A DNA stretch of 62,614 nucleotides from Rhizobium sp. CCGE 510 (GCF_000292525.1 NZ_AEYF01000020.1:1-62614); one strand, 5' to 3'; counted from the first letter of the stretch, positions 1 through 9,472 are shown. The notes: generated by a model not told the origin, from the letters alone. Program-made: numbers and translations.

Positions 1-121
1 CATGAGACGCTTTTGAGCGCGAGCGCGCCGTGGCTAGGACGGAACCTTTCATCCTCCAACGCCACCATTGAAGGCGTGCCACCTCGAGCGCCTATCATTG
101 GGTGCGGCGCCCTCGAACATC

Positions 122-166
122 CCTCATCCTGAGCCGCGCAGCCCAGAGGGCGAAGCCTCGAAGGAC
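122..166. repeat. palindromic intergenic repeat, left copy
   Basis: This is a degenerate copy of a repeat found at least six times in the window. It has a core that reads roughly CTCATCCTGAG, then a GC-rich stem, then GCCTCGAAGGAC. A second copy in opposite orientation follows at 218-259, so the two form a large inverted pair beside the methyltransferase gene end. It is probably non-coding. Similar short palindromes are common between rhizobial genes. Confidence 0.6.
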
Positions 167-217
167 ACGCCGCAACGCCGTTTCGTGCATGCGTTGTCTC
201 TAACGCCGGCGCACCCG

Positions 218-259
218 CCTCGTCCTTCAAGGCCCCTTCGGGCGCGCGTCAGGATGAGG
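218..259. repeat. palindromic intergenic repeat, inverted copy
   Basis: This is the inverted partner of the copy at 122-166: it begins with CCTCGTCCTTC and ends with AGGATGAGG. It ends just before the stop codon of the minus-strand methyltransferase gene, so the folded pair could act as that gene's transcription terminator. That role is inferred. Confidence 0.6.
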
Positions 260-264
260 CTCTC

Positions 265-1074
265 TTAGGAGTCGACCGCCACCCTACCCCGGCACGCCAA
301 CGCCACCGACGCAAACGACCGCGGCCCATCCGGCTCGCCGGCTTCATATGCGGCTCTCATGGCAACGCCGAGCGCCTTTCGCTTCGCTGACTCGAGCCCC
401 CAGACATACTTGCCGAGCGGCCCCTCGCCTGCGGCGATCGGCCCCCAATAGTCCTCAAAGGAGCGATATTCCATCCGGATCAGCAGCGACGTCTCCTCGA
501 CGTCGACAAGGCCCTGGCTGAGGAAACTTTCCTTCATCTCACCGGGCCGCATCATCGGCTGAAAACAATATCGGCGACGCAGCGGCAGCGCATCCTCGTC
601 GAGCATGACAGCCGTGTCCCACATCATCCGCATGCCGGACATCCCGCCGTAATGGTCCCAGACGGCGGCGGCAACCACACCGCCCGGGCGCACGACACGC
701 GCCATTTCCGAAACAGCCTTTCCCGCCTCCGGCACAAAATGCAGCACGAGCAGCGACATCGCTCGGTCGAAGCGGTTATCGTTGAAGGGAAGCGCGCAAG
801 CGTCCGCCTGACGGATCGTGATCCGCGGATCGGTGTTGCGCCGTGTCGCCGCCTCGACGAAAACCGGCGAATAGTCGATGGCGGCGATCTCCTTCAGGCC
901 CGGCTTTTCCGCCAGTGTAAAGGCCAGGCTGCCGGTGCCGCAGCCGACATCGAGGACACGATCTCCATCCGCGAGACCGGCGAAATCGATCAGCAGCGGC
1001 GCCAGCCTTTTGCTCCAGCGCCCCATCAGACGCTCATAACCATCCGCACTTTCGACGTTGAAACTCGATGGCAT
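265..1074 (-). CDS. class I SAM-dependent methyltransferase
   Basis: This is a 269-residue cytoplasmic protein with a Rossmann-type methyltransferase fold. The SAM-binding motif DVGCGTGSL is at residues 42-50, the acidic loop AIDYSP at about 65-70, and the post-motif DACALPF at about 91-97. These match the Methyltransf_11/25 type in the UbiE-like group, which transfers a methyl group from SAM to a small molecule. The substrate cannot be read from sequence. The gene stands alone, and a repeat pair follows its 3' end. Confidence 0.85.
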   Translation of the reverse strand: MPSSFNVESADGYERLMGRWSKRLAPLLIDFAGLADGDRVLDVGCGTGSLAFTLAEKPGLKEIAAIDYSPVFVEAATRRNTDPRITIRQADACALPFNDNRFDRAMSLLVLHFVPEAGKAVSEMARVVRPGGVVAAAVWDHYGGMSGMRMMWDTAVMLDEDALPLRRRYCFQPMMRPGEMKESFLSQGLVDVEETSLLIRMEYRSFEDYWGPIAAGEGPLGKYVWGLESAKRKALGVAMRAAYEAGEPDGPRSFASVALACRGRVAVDS

Positions 1075-1195
1075 TGAAGTTTCCCCTCCAAGGACGATGG
1101 TCTATCGCTATCGAGCCGCGGCGGGCCATCGCCTTCCGCTTAGCCGCGCTGCTCTCCGTCGTCCCCGGCTCAGACCGGGGACGACGGAGAGTGTA

Positions 1196-2077
1196 TCAGG
1201 CAGACGCCTTGGCGAGAACACTCCAGTCGACGCCGCGCGCCCAGTCGGCATAGCTGTGCCAGCCGACATCGGGAAAATCGCGGCGCAGGGCAGCGATGTC
1301 GACGTCGTAGCCGGTACGGTCGAACCATTCGAACATCAGCGCCGCGTCCTCGCTCTGCTGCCGCATCGCGGCGATCGGCAGTTCCTGGTAGCGTATCGGC
1401 CGCTCGAGCGCCTCGGACAGGATCTTCGACTGCTGCTCGCCAGACAATTCGTCGCCGGCAATATCGAAATGCTTGCCGAACACCTGTTCGCGTCGCTCGG
1501 CCAAAGCCACGACGAACGCCCCGATATCCTTGATGGTGATCTGTTGCAGCACGCGGGCGGGCGGCAACGCTGCCGCATAGACGCCCTGTCGGAGTCCATC
1601 GATCGCCCAGGGCGCCACCGTGTTTTCCATGAAGGCGACGGGCGCACTGACCGTATAGGGAATGCCGAGGCCCGCGACGTGCTTCTCGACGAGATACTTG
1701 CTGTCGAAATGCGGAATGCCGGTCTTCTTGTCGGCATCGCCAACGGAGGAATAGATCAGGTGACCGACGCCGGCGGCCTTCGCCGCATTGGCGACGGTGA
1801 TGCCCTGGCGCGTTTCCGCCTCCGGCCCATTCTCGTAGCTGTTGCCCATCAGGAACATCGTGTCGACGCCCTCAGCCGCCCTCGCCACGGATGCGCCATC
1901 GTTGAGATCGCCGGCGACAACCTCGACCCCTGCCGCGGCCAACCGCATTGCGCCGTCGCCGTCCGGTTTGCGTGAGATCGCCTTGACGCGGTGTCCCCGC
2001 GCGAGAAGCGCGTGCACGACCGCGCCGCCCTGCTGGCCGGTGGCGCCCGTCACCAGAACGCTTCGTGTGTTACCCAT
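1196..2077 (-). CDS. NmrA-like NAD(P)-binding oxidoreductase
   Basis: This protein has 293 residues when started at the ATG at 2077, which places the dinucleotide motif TGATGQQG at residues 10-17 directly after the first beta strand. An upstream in-frame extension exists but does not look like protein. The fold is an atypical short-chain dehydrogenase of the NmrA/QorB type, which senses or reduces NAD(P)H-linked substrates such as quinones. It is divergent from a LysR regulator 100 bp away. That is the classic arrangement of a LysR protein controlling its neighbour, so redox- or quinone-responsive expression is a reasonable inference. Confidence 0.85.
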   Translation of the reverse strand: MGNTRSVLVTGATGQQGGAVVHALLARGHRVKAISRKPDGDGAMRLAAAGVEVVAGDLNDGASVARAAEGVDTMFLMGNSYENGPEAETRQGITVANAAKAAGVGHLIYSSVGDADKKTGIPHFDSKYLVEKHVAGLGIPYTVSAPVAFMENTVAPWAIDGLRQGVYAAALPPARVLQQITIKDIGAFVVALAERREQVFGKHFDIAGDELSGEQQSKILSEALERPIRYQELPIAAMRQQSEDAALMFEWFDRTGYDVDIAALRRDFPDVGWHSYADWARGVDWSVLAKASA

Positions 2078-2177
2078 CTGTCTGCTCCTTGGTGTGAACG
2101 ATAGAGCAAAGTTAAGGCCTGTCGCATTGAACCATAATAGCCTATAGTTGAGAAACATCGTACCATCTGAAGATACA

Positions 2178-3092
2178 ATGCTCGATCTCAACGATATCAT
2201 GATTTTCGCCCGCGTCATTGAAGCCGGCAGCTTCACCGCCGCGGCGCGCCTGCTCGGCATGCCGAAGACGACGGTCAGCCGCCGTATTGCCGCTCTCGAG
2301 CACGAACTCGGCGTGCGCCTGCTGCAGCGCACGACCCGCAGCCTCAACCCGACGGATGCCGGCCGCCTCTATTACGAGGAAAGCAGCCAGGCGCTCCGCA
2401 CCATCGAAGGCGCCAACCTGCGTCTTGCGGAGGCAAGGACGGAGCCCGCCGGCACGATCCGCATATCGGCGCCGGTCGGCTTCGGCGGCCACTTCCTGCA
2501 GGATGCGATCTTCGATCTTTTGGCGACCTACCCGAAGTCGAGGGTCGAGTTGCGCCTGACCGACGACAGGCTGAACCTCGTCGAAAACGGCATAGACCTC
2601 GCCTTCCGCACCGGCATTCTGGAGGATTCGACGCTGATCGCCCGCAAGCTCGGCTCTACCCATCGCTTGCTCTGCGCGAGCCCCGACTATCTCGCCCGGT
2701 GCGGCGCGCCCGATCGCCCGGCAGATCTCGTCCGCCACGACTGCGTTGTCGCCGGCCACTCCACCCATGCGCAATGGCTGCTTGAAGGCCCGCACGGACA
2801 GGAAACTGTTCCTGTCTCGGGGCGCTTTGCCGCCAATGAAATGCAGGCGGTCATGGCCGCAGCGATCGCCGGTTACGGCATCGCTCGACTGCCCCATGGG
2901 GTCGCCAATGCCTTCATCAGGGATGGACGGCTGTGCCGCGTTCTCGACGGTTACACGACCCCGGTCGGCGGCTTGCACGTCGTCTATCCGAGCAGCCGGC
3001 ACCTGCCGCCTCTGGTCAAGACCTTTATCGAACTCGCCGCCAGACGGTTGAACGCGGGAGCCGATGGCAGCGACGACTTCGCCATCATATAG
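2178..3092 (+). CDS. LysR family transcriptional regulator
   Basis: This 304-residue regulator starts at the ATG at 2178, which gives the typical LysR N-terminus (MLDLNDIMIFARVIEAGSF). The winged helix-turn-helix lies at about residues 18-42 and a periplasmic-binding-protein-like effector domain follows from about 90 to 295. The wording of the HTH and of the segment after it resembles the CrgA/AaeR type. It is divergent from the NmrA-like gene and probably regulates both that gene and itself. Its stop lies 11 bp from the convergent SulP gene. Confidence 0.9.
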   Translation: MLDLNDIMIFARVIEAGSFTAAARLLGMPKTTVSRRIAALEHELGVRLLQRTTRSLNPTDAGRLYYEESSQALRTIEGANLRLAEARTEPAGTIRISAPVGFGGHFLQDAIFDLLATYPKSRVELRLTDDRLNLVENGIDLAFRTGILEDSTLIARKLGSTHRLLCASPDYLARCGAPDRPADLVRHDCVVAGHSTHAQWLLEGPHGQETVPVSGRFAANEMQAVMAAAIAGYGIARLPHGVANAFIRDGRLCRVLDGYTTPVGGLHVVYPSSRHLPPLVKTFIELAARRLNAGADGSDDFAII

Positions 3093-3103
3093 CGGTAGCC
3101 CCG

Positions 3104-4570
3104 CTACACTTCCTTCAGCACCACCTTGCCATCGAGGCTTTCGATCAAGGTCGCACTCGCCTGATTGAGGCCGGCGACTTCCACGGCGATGCCATGTGCC
3201 TTGAAGCGCTGCACGACCTTGTCGAGCGCGGCGACGGCGGTGATATCCCAGAAATGCGCCTCGGAGACGTCGATCAGCACCGCCCTGCCGGTCGCGTCCT
3301 GAACGTCGAAGGCCTCGACGAAGACATCGGCAGAGGCAAAGAACACCTGGCCTGACACGCGATACGCGCGCCGCCCGGCGGCTTGATCGGACGCCACCTC
3401 GATGCGCAACAGGCGGGCGACCTTGAAGGTGAAGAACACGCCGCTGAGCAGCACCCCGACCGTCACCCCGAGCGCTAGGTTGGCAGTGAAGACGGTGACG
3501 ACCACGGTCGCCACCATGACGGCGCTCGACATGCGGGGGTGGACGACGACCGCTCTGAGCGACGACCAGTCAAACGTGTCGATCGAGACCATGACCATGA
3601 TCGCCACCAGCGCGGCGACGGGAACTTCGGAGACCCACGGCTTCAGCAGCACCATCAGGATCAGCAGAAACGCGCCGGCAAACAGCGTCGAGAGCCGGCC
3701 GCGCCCGCCATATTTCACGTTGCTCACCGTCTGCCCGATCATGCCGCAGCCGGCAATGCCGCCGAACAGGCTCGCGGCTGCATTGGCAAGGCCGAGACCG
3801 GTGCATTCGCGGTTCTTCGAACTCGGGGTATCCGTGAGATCGTCAACGACGCTCGCGGTCATCATCGACTCCAGCAGCCCGACCATGGCGATGGCAAGTG
3901 CGGGTCCGGCGATGATCCGGAGGGTTTCCAGCGTCAGCGGCACTGCCGGCCAGCCGAACAGCGGAAGCGAATCCGGCAGTTTGCCGAGATCGGCGACGGT
4001 GAGAACGGGAAGCCCGAACCCGATCGAGGCGACAGTCAGGATCAGAACGCAGATCAACGGCGACGGGATCGCGGTCGTGATCTGCGGCGTCAGATAGATG
4101 ATCGCAAGCCCGGCACCCAGCACCGCGTATTCCGTCCAGCCGGCACCGATGATGTGCGGCATCTGCGCGGCAAAGATCAGGATGGCAAGTGCATTGACGA
4201 AGCCGGTGCGCACGGATTTCGAGACGAAGCGCATCAGCACGCCGAGCCGCAGCAGGCCGAACACGATCTGCAACAGCCCCGCCAGCAGCCCGGCGGCAAA
4301 AAGATATGGCAGTCCATGGGCGTGCACCAGCGGTGCCGCGACCAGCGCGACCGACCCGGCCGCCGCCGAAATCATCGCCGGTCGTCCGCCGGTGAACGCA
4401 ATGACGATGCCGATGACGAAAGAGGCAAACAGGCCGACCTCGGGATCGACACCCGCCACGAATGAAAAGGCGATGACCTCGGGGATCAGCGCGAAGGTCG
4501 CCACCGCTCCGGCAAGCATTTCGCGCATGGGATTGGCGAACCAATCGCGACGGATGGAGGAAAGTAGCAT
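3104..4570 (-). CDS. SulP family anion transporter with STAS domain
   Basis: The protein has 488 residues when started at the ATG at 4570 (MLLSSIRRDW); the longer upstream reading has no transporter character. A long hydrophobic part with the SulP signature near the N-terminus (AGAVATFALIPEVIAFSF) covers about ten membrane segments, and a STAS domain fills about the last 100 residues. The family moves sulfate, bicarbonate or related anions across the inner membrane, often with Na+ or H+. The specific substrate is not readable. It is convergent with the LysR gene. Confidence 0.88.
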   Translation of the reverse strand: MLLSSIRRDWFANPMREMLAGAVATFALIPEVIAFSFVAGVDPEVGLFASFVIGIVIAFTGGRPAMISAAAGSVALVAAPLVHAHGLPYLFAAGLLAGLLQIVFGLLRLGVLMRFVSKSVRTGFVNALAILIFAAQMPHIIGAGWTEYAVLGAGLAIIYLTPQITTAIPSPLICVLILTVASIGFGLPVLTVADLGKLPDSLPLFGWPAVPLTLETLRIIAGPALAIAMVGLLESMMTASVVDDLTDTPSSKNRECTGLGLANAAASLFGGIAGCGMIGQTVSNVKYGGRGRLSTLFAGAFLLILMVLLKPWVSEVPVAALVAIMVMVSIDTFDWSSLRAVVVHPRMSSAVMVATVVVTVFTANLALGVTVGVLLSGVFFTFKVARLLRIEVASDQAAGRRAYRVSGQVFFASADVFVEAFDVQDATGRAVLIDVSEAHFWDITAVAALDKVVQRFKAHGIAVEVAGLNQASATLIESLDGKVVLKEV

Positions 4571-4884
4571 GGGATGGAGTCTCGCAAAGCATGGCCCGAC
4601 ACGCCCTGCCGAGCGGTCGCGTGATTGCATGCAGGTTTTGCGTTGTCTGGCGGATCGGCGGCCAGAAGAGCCACCCGGGGTCTCACCGGGTCCGTGGTGA
4701 ATGTCGGTGGTATAGACGAGATTTTTACCGCAGCGCAACATTCAAATGGACAGGGATGAAAAGCGAAGCTGCGCGGAATTGATAAGAACCTAAGCACGCC
4801 ACTGGAGATCGTGCCGGACGGTACGATGAAAACTCGCCGAGAAGATCCTCCTGCGCGATGGCGCGACGAGAGCCGGAGCCACCC
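4571..4884. other. intergenic region upstream of the SulP gene
   Basis: This gap of about 310 bp separates the SulP start from the end of a small lipoprotein gene; both genes are on the minus strand. It contains a short inverted repeat (ACCCGG/CCGGGT near 4672-4690) that could sit in the SulP leader transcript. The open frames here lack coding character, and I see no RNA gene. Confidence 0.4.
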
Positions 4885-5136
4885 TCACTGCCAGAGAAAG
4901 TCCGGGCCTGTGCTCTGGGACGTAAGCTTTAATGTGCCATCCGGCTGAACCACATAGGTCTCGAATACACGGTAACCGAATTGACCGAGAAAGGTATTTT
5001 TGACCACCGTCCCCGGACGATAGGGTGAATGAATGACCTTTCCGCCATAGGTGAGGCTACCCGAAAGAGGCTGCGGGTCTTCCGCGCTGGCGCAGGCCGT
5101 GAGGGTGAAAAGAATGACAACGAGTGTGTGCTTCAT
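4885..5136 (-). CDS. small putative lipoprotein
   Basis: This 83-residue protein starts at the ATG at 5136 (MKHTLVVILFTLTACASA). The first 16 residues form a lipoprotein signal ending in the lipobox LTAC, so the mature protein should be lipid-anchored in the envelope. The rest is a short beta-rich domain with no motif I recognise. An upstream in-frame ATG at 5181 would place charged residues before the signal and is less likely. Function is unknown. Confidence 0.65.
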   Translation of the reverse strand: MKHTLVVILFTLTACASAEDPQPLSGSLTYGGKVIHSPYRPGTVVKNTFLGQFGYRVFETYVVQPDGTLKLTSQSTGPDFLWQ

Positions 5137-5192
5137 CCGGATGATCTCCCGTGAAGGGTCCAGCGACGTGCACGACGTCAATCTGCTTCTTA

Positions 5193-5573
5193 TCAGATCG
5201 CGGCTTTGCTGCTGTCAAAATCTTTGCGCCGGGCCGCCTCCGCCCGCGAGAGCGCGCTGACAATCCTCTCATCGGAAAACGGCTTGGAGATCACATCGAG
5301 CGCTCCAGCGATACCGTTGCCGACACTCTCCGGACTGCCGGTCACGAAGATGACATCCACGCCGAAGCGGTCGATCAGCCGGCGCGCAAGCTGCGCGCCG
5401 CTCAGCCCGTCGGAGAGGTTGAGATCGACGAGGGCTACATCGCTTTTCGGGGCATAGGCGAGAGCTTGCTCCACCGTCGAAACCGGCCCGATAGTCTGGT
5501 GCCCTGCCTCTTGCACAATGCGTTCGAGTTCCAAAGCAATAATATTCTCATCTTCTACGATCATGACCTTCAT
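5193..5573 (-). CDS. single-domain response regulator (CheY-like)
   Basis: This 126-residue protein is a receiver domain only. The acidic pocket is E7/D8, the phosphorylated aspartate is D50 (VALVDLNL), T78 is the switch residue and K97 is the conserved lysine (SKPF). It has no DNA-binding output domain. Such stand-alone receivers act in phosphorelays or in the alphaproteobacterial general stress network. No histidine kinase lies nearby, so its partner is elsewhere in the genome. Confidence 0.9.
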   Translation of the reverse strand: MKVMIVEDENIIALELERIVQEAGHQTIGPVSTVEQALAYAPKSDVALVDLNLSDGLSGAQLARRLIDRFGVDVIFVTGSPESVGNGIAGALDVISKPFSDERIVSALSRAEAARRKDFDSSKAAI

Positions 5574-5732
5574 GGCTAAGCCTCCTCATCAAAGCCGGGT
5601 GCTCGGGCACATTACCGGCAACGGGTACAACGCCGCCGATCCCAAATGTTTCCACTCTGCATTGAATTCTTTTTACGAGGACGATGGCGCAAAAGGTCCG
5701 GCCGCACCGGGCTCGTTACGGCAGCGCTCTCA

Positions 5733-6482
5733 TCACGATTTCTCGTTTGCGCTCTCGGCCCGGAACGCCGCCTCGCCGGCGTCTGAAACCTCGACCCACT
5801 TCTTGTCGGGCTCGGCGTCGGCCACATAAGCGTCGTTCCAGTTCCACCACTTGTAGGTCTGGGTCTGAGGATAGCCCTCGGGCGAATCTTCCCAAACTTC
5901 CTGGCGGCCGAGCGGCGTAATATCGAGGTAGTTCCAGGTGCCGCCCATCTGCTCATCGCCGCGGTTGTTGATGAAATAGGTGCGGAAGATGCGCTCGCCG
6001 TCGCGGTAGAACACATTGGTGCCGTGCCATTCGTCGACGCCGAAATCCTTGTCGAAACTGTCGGTGATCGTCACCCACGGCATCGTCCAGCCCATCCGCG
6101 CTTTCAGCCGGGCGATATCGGCCTGCGGCGCGCGCGAGGCAAAGACCAGCGTCGTATCGCGGGCGTTGAGATGGGCGATGTGGGCCACTTGATCGGCCAC
6201 CATCGAGCAGCCGCGGCAGGCATGCTCGGGCCAGCCGAAGACGCCTGGCTCGTAGAAGGCGCGGTAGACGATCAACTGGCGACGGCCTTCAAACAGTTCG
6301 GGCAGGCTGACCTTGCCCTCGGGTCCCTCGAACGCATAGGCCTTTTCGACCGCCATCCACGGCATGCGCCGGCGCTCGGCGGCGAGCGCGTCGCGCGCAC
6401 GGGTCTGGACTTTTTCCTTTACCAGCATCTGCGCGCGGGCCGCCTCCCAGGCCTCCAGCGGCACGACCGCCGGTCTCTGCAT
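5733..6482 (-). CDS. DUF899 family thioredoxin-like protein
   Basis: This protein has 249 residues when started at the ATG at 6482, which is preceded by a strong GAGGAGA ribosome site. A start at 6521 would add 13 residues. The thioredoxin-like fold carries a Cys-x-x-Cys pair (ACRGCSM, about residues 88-94) and the family pattern of WPEHACRGC and GTNVFYRDG. DUF899 proteins are predicted redox enzymes of unknown substrate. Nothing nearby points to a pathway. Confidence 0.85.
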   Translation of the reverse strand: MQRPAVVPLEAWEAARAQMLVKEKVQTRARDALAAERRRMPWMAVEKAYAFEGPEGKVSLPELFEGRRQLIVYRAFYEPGVFGWPEHACRGCSMVADQVAHIAHLNARDTTLVFASRAPQADIARLKARMGWTMPWVTITDSFDKDFGVDEWHGTNVFYRDGERIFRTYFINNRGDEQMGGTWNYLDITPLGRQEVWEDSPEGYPQTQTYKWWNWNDAYVADAEPDKKWVEVSDAGEAAFRAESANEKS

Positions 6483-6856
6483 GGTCTCTCCTCTGTTTCC
6501 GTTCTCGGCTGAAGCAGTCATGGCGCAATCTCCTCATTGGGGCGAATTCCCGCGCCTCGAAGCCCGGCTCATCGCGCATTACTCGGACATAGTCTCGCAT
6601 CGGAAATCGAACAGTGGGAGTAACAAGTGTGACCGTATTCCCGTTGCGCCGATCGAGCCGCGGCGGCGGTGACGGGACACCTAGCGATGCTATTCGTCGG
6701 ACCCACGCAATAGTCGATTTGCCGCCGATCGGTCCGATGGAATGGCGCCACCCGAAATACGTCAGGCCATCGCGGCCCTCGACTATCAGCAGAGTTGCCA
6801 AAAGCAGTCGAGTATCGGAAGCTTGTGTCTTGGCTATCAGGGACGGATTGTTCGAT
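6483..6856. other. divergent intergenic region
   Basis: This stretch of about 370 bp lies between the divergent DUF899 and cyclase genes. Open frames cross it on both strands but none has domain content or a sensible start, so I read it as the promoter region for both genes. No clear operator was seen. Confidence 0.4.
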
Positions 6857-7624
6857 ATGACCACAGCCTCTTCCAGTGAGCAGGCCAGCCATGGCAACGC
6901 CAGAATCTGCCGCGGCTGCTGGGACCAGATGCATATGCCGATCCCGATCGGCGGCCCGCTCGCGTTGCCTTTCCGCGCCTTGGGCATCACCCGCAGCAAG
7001 ATGAACCCCGATATCTGCACGATCTGCGAACGCTCCTTCAAATATGTCAAGAAGCAGCGCCAGATCACCGTCGACGCCACCATCTTGTTTGCCGATATCA
7101 GGGGATTTACGGATCTGTCGGAGCGCATCGAGGCGGTGCAGCTGAGCGAGATCGTCAGCCTGTTCCAGGATCGCTGCGCCCAGGCGATCTGGGCGCATGA
7201 CGGCATCGTCAACAAGCAGATGGGCGACGGCCTGATGGCGATCTTCAATTTCCCAATCGTCCGCAAGGATCACGCCGCCGCGGCGATCCGGGCCGCCTTC
7301 GAGATCCAGCGAAACTGCGCCGCGGCGCTGAACGGCCTGGTGCTCGACACATTGCCCGGCCGCACCTTGGGCGTCGGCGTCGGCATCCATTGCGGCGAGG
7401 TTCAGATCGGCGAATTCTCAAGCTTCCGCAGCGATTTCACCGCCATCGGCGGCGTCGTCAACCAGGCCGCCAGACTGGAATCCCAGGCTGCGGCGGGCGA
7501 GATCCTGGTCTCGGTGGAAACGGCGGTGAACGCTTCCGACCTCACGGCAGGCGCCGAAACCCGCGTGCTGGCCCTGAAGGGCATCGAGCAGCCGGTGCAG
7601 GCACGTGTGCTGGTCAAGCACTGA
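6857..7624 (+). CDS. class III adenylate/guanylate cyclase with N-terminal Cys motifs
   Basis: This 255-residue protein starts at the ATG at 6857. The catalytic domain begins at about residue 72 with ILFADIRGFTDLSE; the metal-binding aspartates are D80 and D124 (GDGLMAIF), and VNQAARLE is present, as in class III nucleotide cyclases. It should make cAMP or cGMP in the cytoplasm. The N-terminus is odd: two Cys-x-x-Cys pairs (C18/C21 and C54/C57) look like a zinc or redox site rather than a membrane or GAF sensor. The regulator input is therefore probably metal- or redox-linked, by inference. Confidence 0.85.
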   Translation: MTTASSSEQASHGNARICRGCWDQMHMPIPIGGPLALPFRALGITRSKMNPDICTICERSFKYVKKQRQITVDATILFADIRGFTDLSERIEAVQLSEIVSLFQDRCAQAIWAHDGIVNKQMGDGLMAIFNFPIVRKDHAAAAIRAAFEIQRNCAAALNGLVLDTLPGRTLGVGVGIHCGEVQIGEFSSFRSDFTAIGGVVNQAARLESQAAAGEILVSVETAVNASDLTAGAETRVLALKGIEQPVQARVLVKH

Positions 7625-7785
7625 GCGACGGCGATTGCGGCCTGCTCAAAGCATCATCCCGCCGCCACCATGGCAGCCGCAGTTTCTCACGCTGTGATTG
7701 CGAAACATATTCGTCTACCAGCCGGTTAATCCTCCGGAAACAAACATCGCTTATCTCTAAGCCGTTTTAACAGCTGGGGTTTCTC

Positions 7786-8241
7786 ATGGGCAGTTTTTCT
7801 CTGTTTCACTGGTTGATCGTCTTAATTCTATTCGGCGTGCCATTGTTCTTCGTCTTCAGAAAACCGCTGGTTGGGGCGAACCGCTTCGGCGGCCGGCCGC
7901 AGGCCATGGGTTTCGGCCAGGCGATTGGAAGCTATTTCAAGAACTATGTGAACTTCAGCGGCAGAGCGAGCCGATCGGAATTCTGGTATTCCTCACTCTT
8001 CGTCTTTCTCGTCGCCATCGCTTTGCTTGTCGTGGATCGAAGCGAAACCTTGAGCCGGATCTGGTCACTGGCCACGTTTCTTCCGTGGATCGCCGTGGCC
8101 GCCCGACGCCTTCACGACATCAACCGAAGCGGATGGTGGCAGCTTCTTGCACTATTACCTCTCATTGGATCGGTCGTCGTGCTCGTATGGTACTGCAGGG
8201 CGTCGACAATGGATGATTCCAGGGAAGCCGTGTTCGCGTGA
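7786..8241 (+). CDS. DUF805 inner membrane protein
   Basis: This 151-residue membrane protein has one N-terminal hydrophobic helix followed by a DUF805 domain (YVNFSGRASRSEFWY, then several helices and ARRLHDINRSGWW). The GRASRxEFW and ARRxHDxxxSGWW signatures are diagnostic of the family. Function is unknown; members are small integral inner-membrane proteins. Confidence 0.85.
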   Translation: MGSFSLFHWLIVLILFGVPLFFVFRKPLVGANRFGGRPQAMGFGQAIGSYFKNYVNFSGRASRSEFWYSSLFVFLVAIALLVVDRSETLSRIWSLATFLPWIAVAARRLHDINRSGWWQLLALLPLIGSVVVLVWYCRASTMDDSREAVFA

Positions 8242-8381
8242 GCAAGGTGTGAGAATGGTCCTCGCGGGTTGAGCGTGTCCGAGGCACCGGTCATCGTCGT
8301 AACGCGGACTGCGGGGTGCGCGGTCCGCTTCTGACGGCATCCGGAAGGGACCGGCGAGGTTGGCAAAAGCCCGCCTCCGCC

Positions 8382-8759
8382 TCAGTACTTCATGTTCCGT
8401 AATTCAGGAAAATCATAGTAACGCAGCCGCTTGTCATGGCAGCGAGGGGCATTTTTTGACAGGCCCACAATCATGTTGTTTTTCAAGGTAAGGCCGATAT
8501 AAGACCAGTTTGAGTTGCTCCGCTCCGTGGTGCGCGTGCAATAAGCATAGATCTGCTTTTCCGGATCAAGCAGAACCACGCTGGAAATCTCGGCCTTCAC
8601 GAAGTTCCCCGGTTTGATGGTTCCCCGCAGAGCATCGACGTATTCGCGTCGAACCGCATTGGAGGCCGGACGCTGGGAATCCGCAGCGGATTGCGGCGCC
8701 GGAGTTTGGCAGCTGGCCAGTGCCAGCGCGATAGCGCAAGCAAGGAATTTGATCTTCAT
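8382..8759 (-). CDS. putative lipoprotein, tandem copy 1
   Basis: This 125-residue protein has a lipoprotein signal with the lipobox LASC (C17). It is clearly related to the next gene at 8982-9371: both share SSVVLLDPEKQIYAYC, a common ADSQRP segment after the signal, and a KRLRYY-FPE C-terminus. The tandem pair probably arose by local duplication. There is one mid-protein cysteine and one late cysteine in each copy. Function is unknown. Confidence 0.75.
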   Translation of the reverse strand: MKIKFLACAIALALASCQTPAPQSAADSQRPASNAVRREYVDALRGTIKPGNFVKAEISSVVLLDPEKQIYAYCTRTTERSNSNWSYIGLTLKNNMIVGLSKNAPRCHDKRLRYYDFPELRNMKY

Positions 8760-8981
8760 TCAGTTGAATCTCCCGTATCAAGGTCGATAGATCGGCCTTG
8801 TTCAGAAGGCTGTGGCTGCAAACAGCAACTCACAGCCCGTACTTCGAGGCTCCGCCCTGCGGGCCGCGCACCGCCGCATGAGGAAGGTTGAGAGGCCGCG
8901 CCGTCACAACGCTGGAGGAAAATCGCGCCGCCGCTCACCAAAGCCTGGAGCGGCGACGCGGCCCGAGCCTTCGCGCCTGCG

Positions 8982-9371
8982 TCAAGTCTTCATGCCGTTC
9001 ATCTCAGGAAACGGGTAGTAACGCAGCCGCTTGTCTTTGCAGCGATTATCATTCGGCGTCGCGCCGAGGATTTGGCCATCAGTGAAGGAGATGCCGAGAT
9101 AGGCCCAGTCTCCCCAGCTGTGCTTGGGCACGATCCTTACACAATAAGCATAAATCTGTTTTTCGGGGTCGAGCAGAACCACACTGGAAATGCGCGCCCA
9201 GACGACTTCTCCTGCTTCGTGTCTATAAGTTCTCTTGAATACAATATTGATGAAGTTCTGCCGAACTTCATTTGATGGCGGACGCTGCGAATCTGCAACG
9301 GATTGCGACACCGGAGCATTGCAGCCGGCGAGCGCTAACAGAGCAGCGCAAACAAAGACTTTTATTCTCAT
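8982..9371 (-). CDS. putative lipoprotein, tandem copy 2
   Basis: This 129-residue paralogue of the neighbouring gene at 8382-8759 has its lipobox LAGC at residues 14-17. The central SSVVLLDPEKQIYAYC segment is identical, whereas the region before it is longer and more charged. Conservation is strongest in the central strand and in the C-terminal KRLRYYPFPE. The two genes lie about 220 bp apart on the same strand, so each may have its own promoter. Function is unknown. Confidence 0.75.
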   Translation of the reverse strand: MRIKVFVCAALLALAGCNAPVSQSVADSQRPPSNEVRQNFINIVFKRTYRHEAGEVVWARISSVVLLDPEKQIYAYCVRIVPKHSWGDWAYLGISFTDGQILGATPNDNRCKDKRLRYYPFPEMNGMKT

Positions 9372-9472
9372 TCAGTAAAATCTCCAAAGAATCGGAGCGC
9401 ATCGACGCTGCCTATTCCCACAAACACAGCGGGAATAATATTTGCAATACATGGAAACAAATATCGTCGGCG

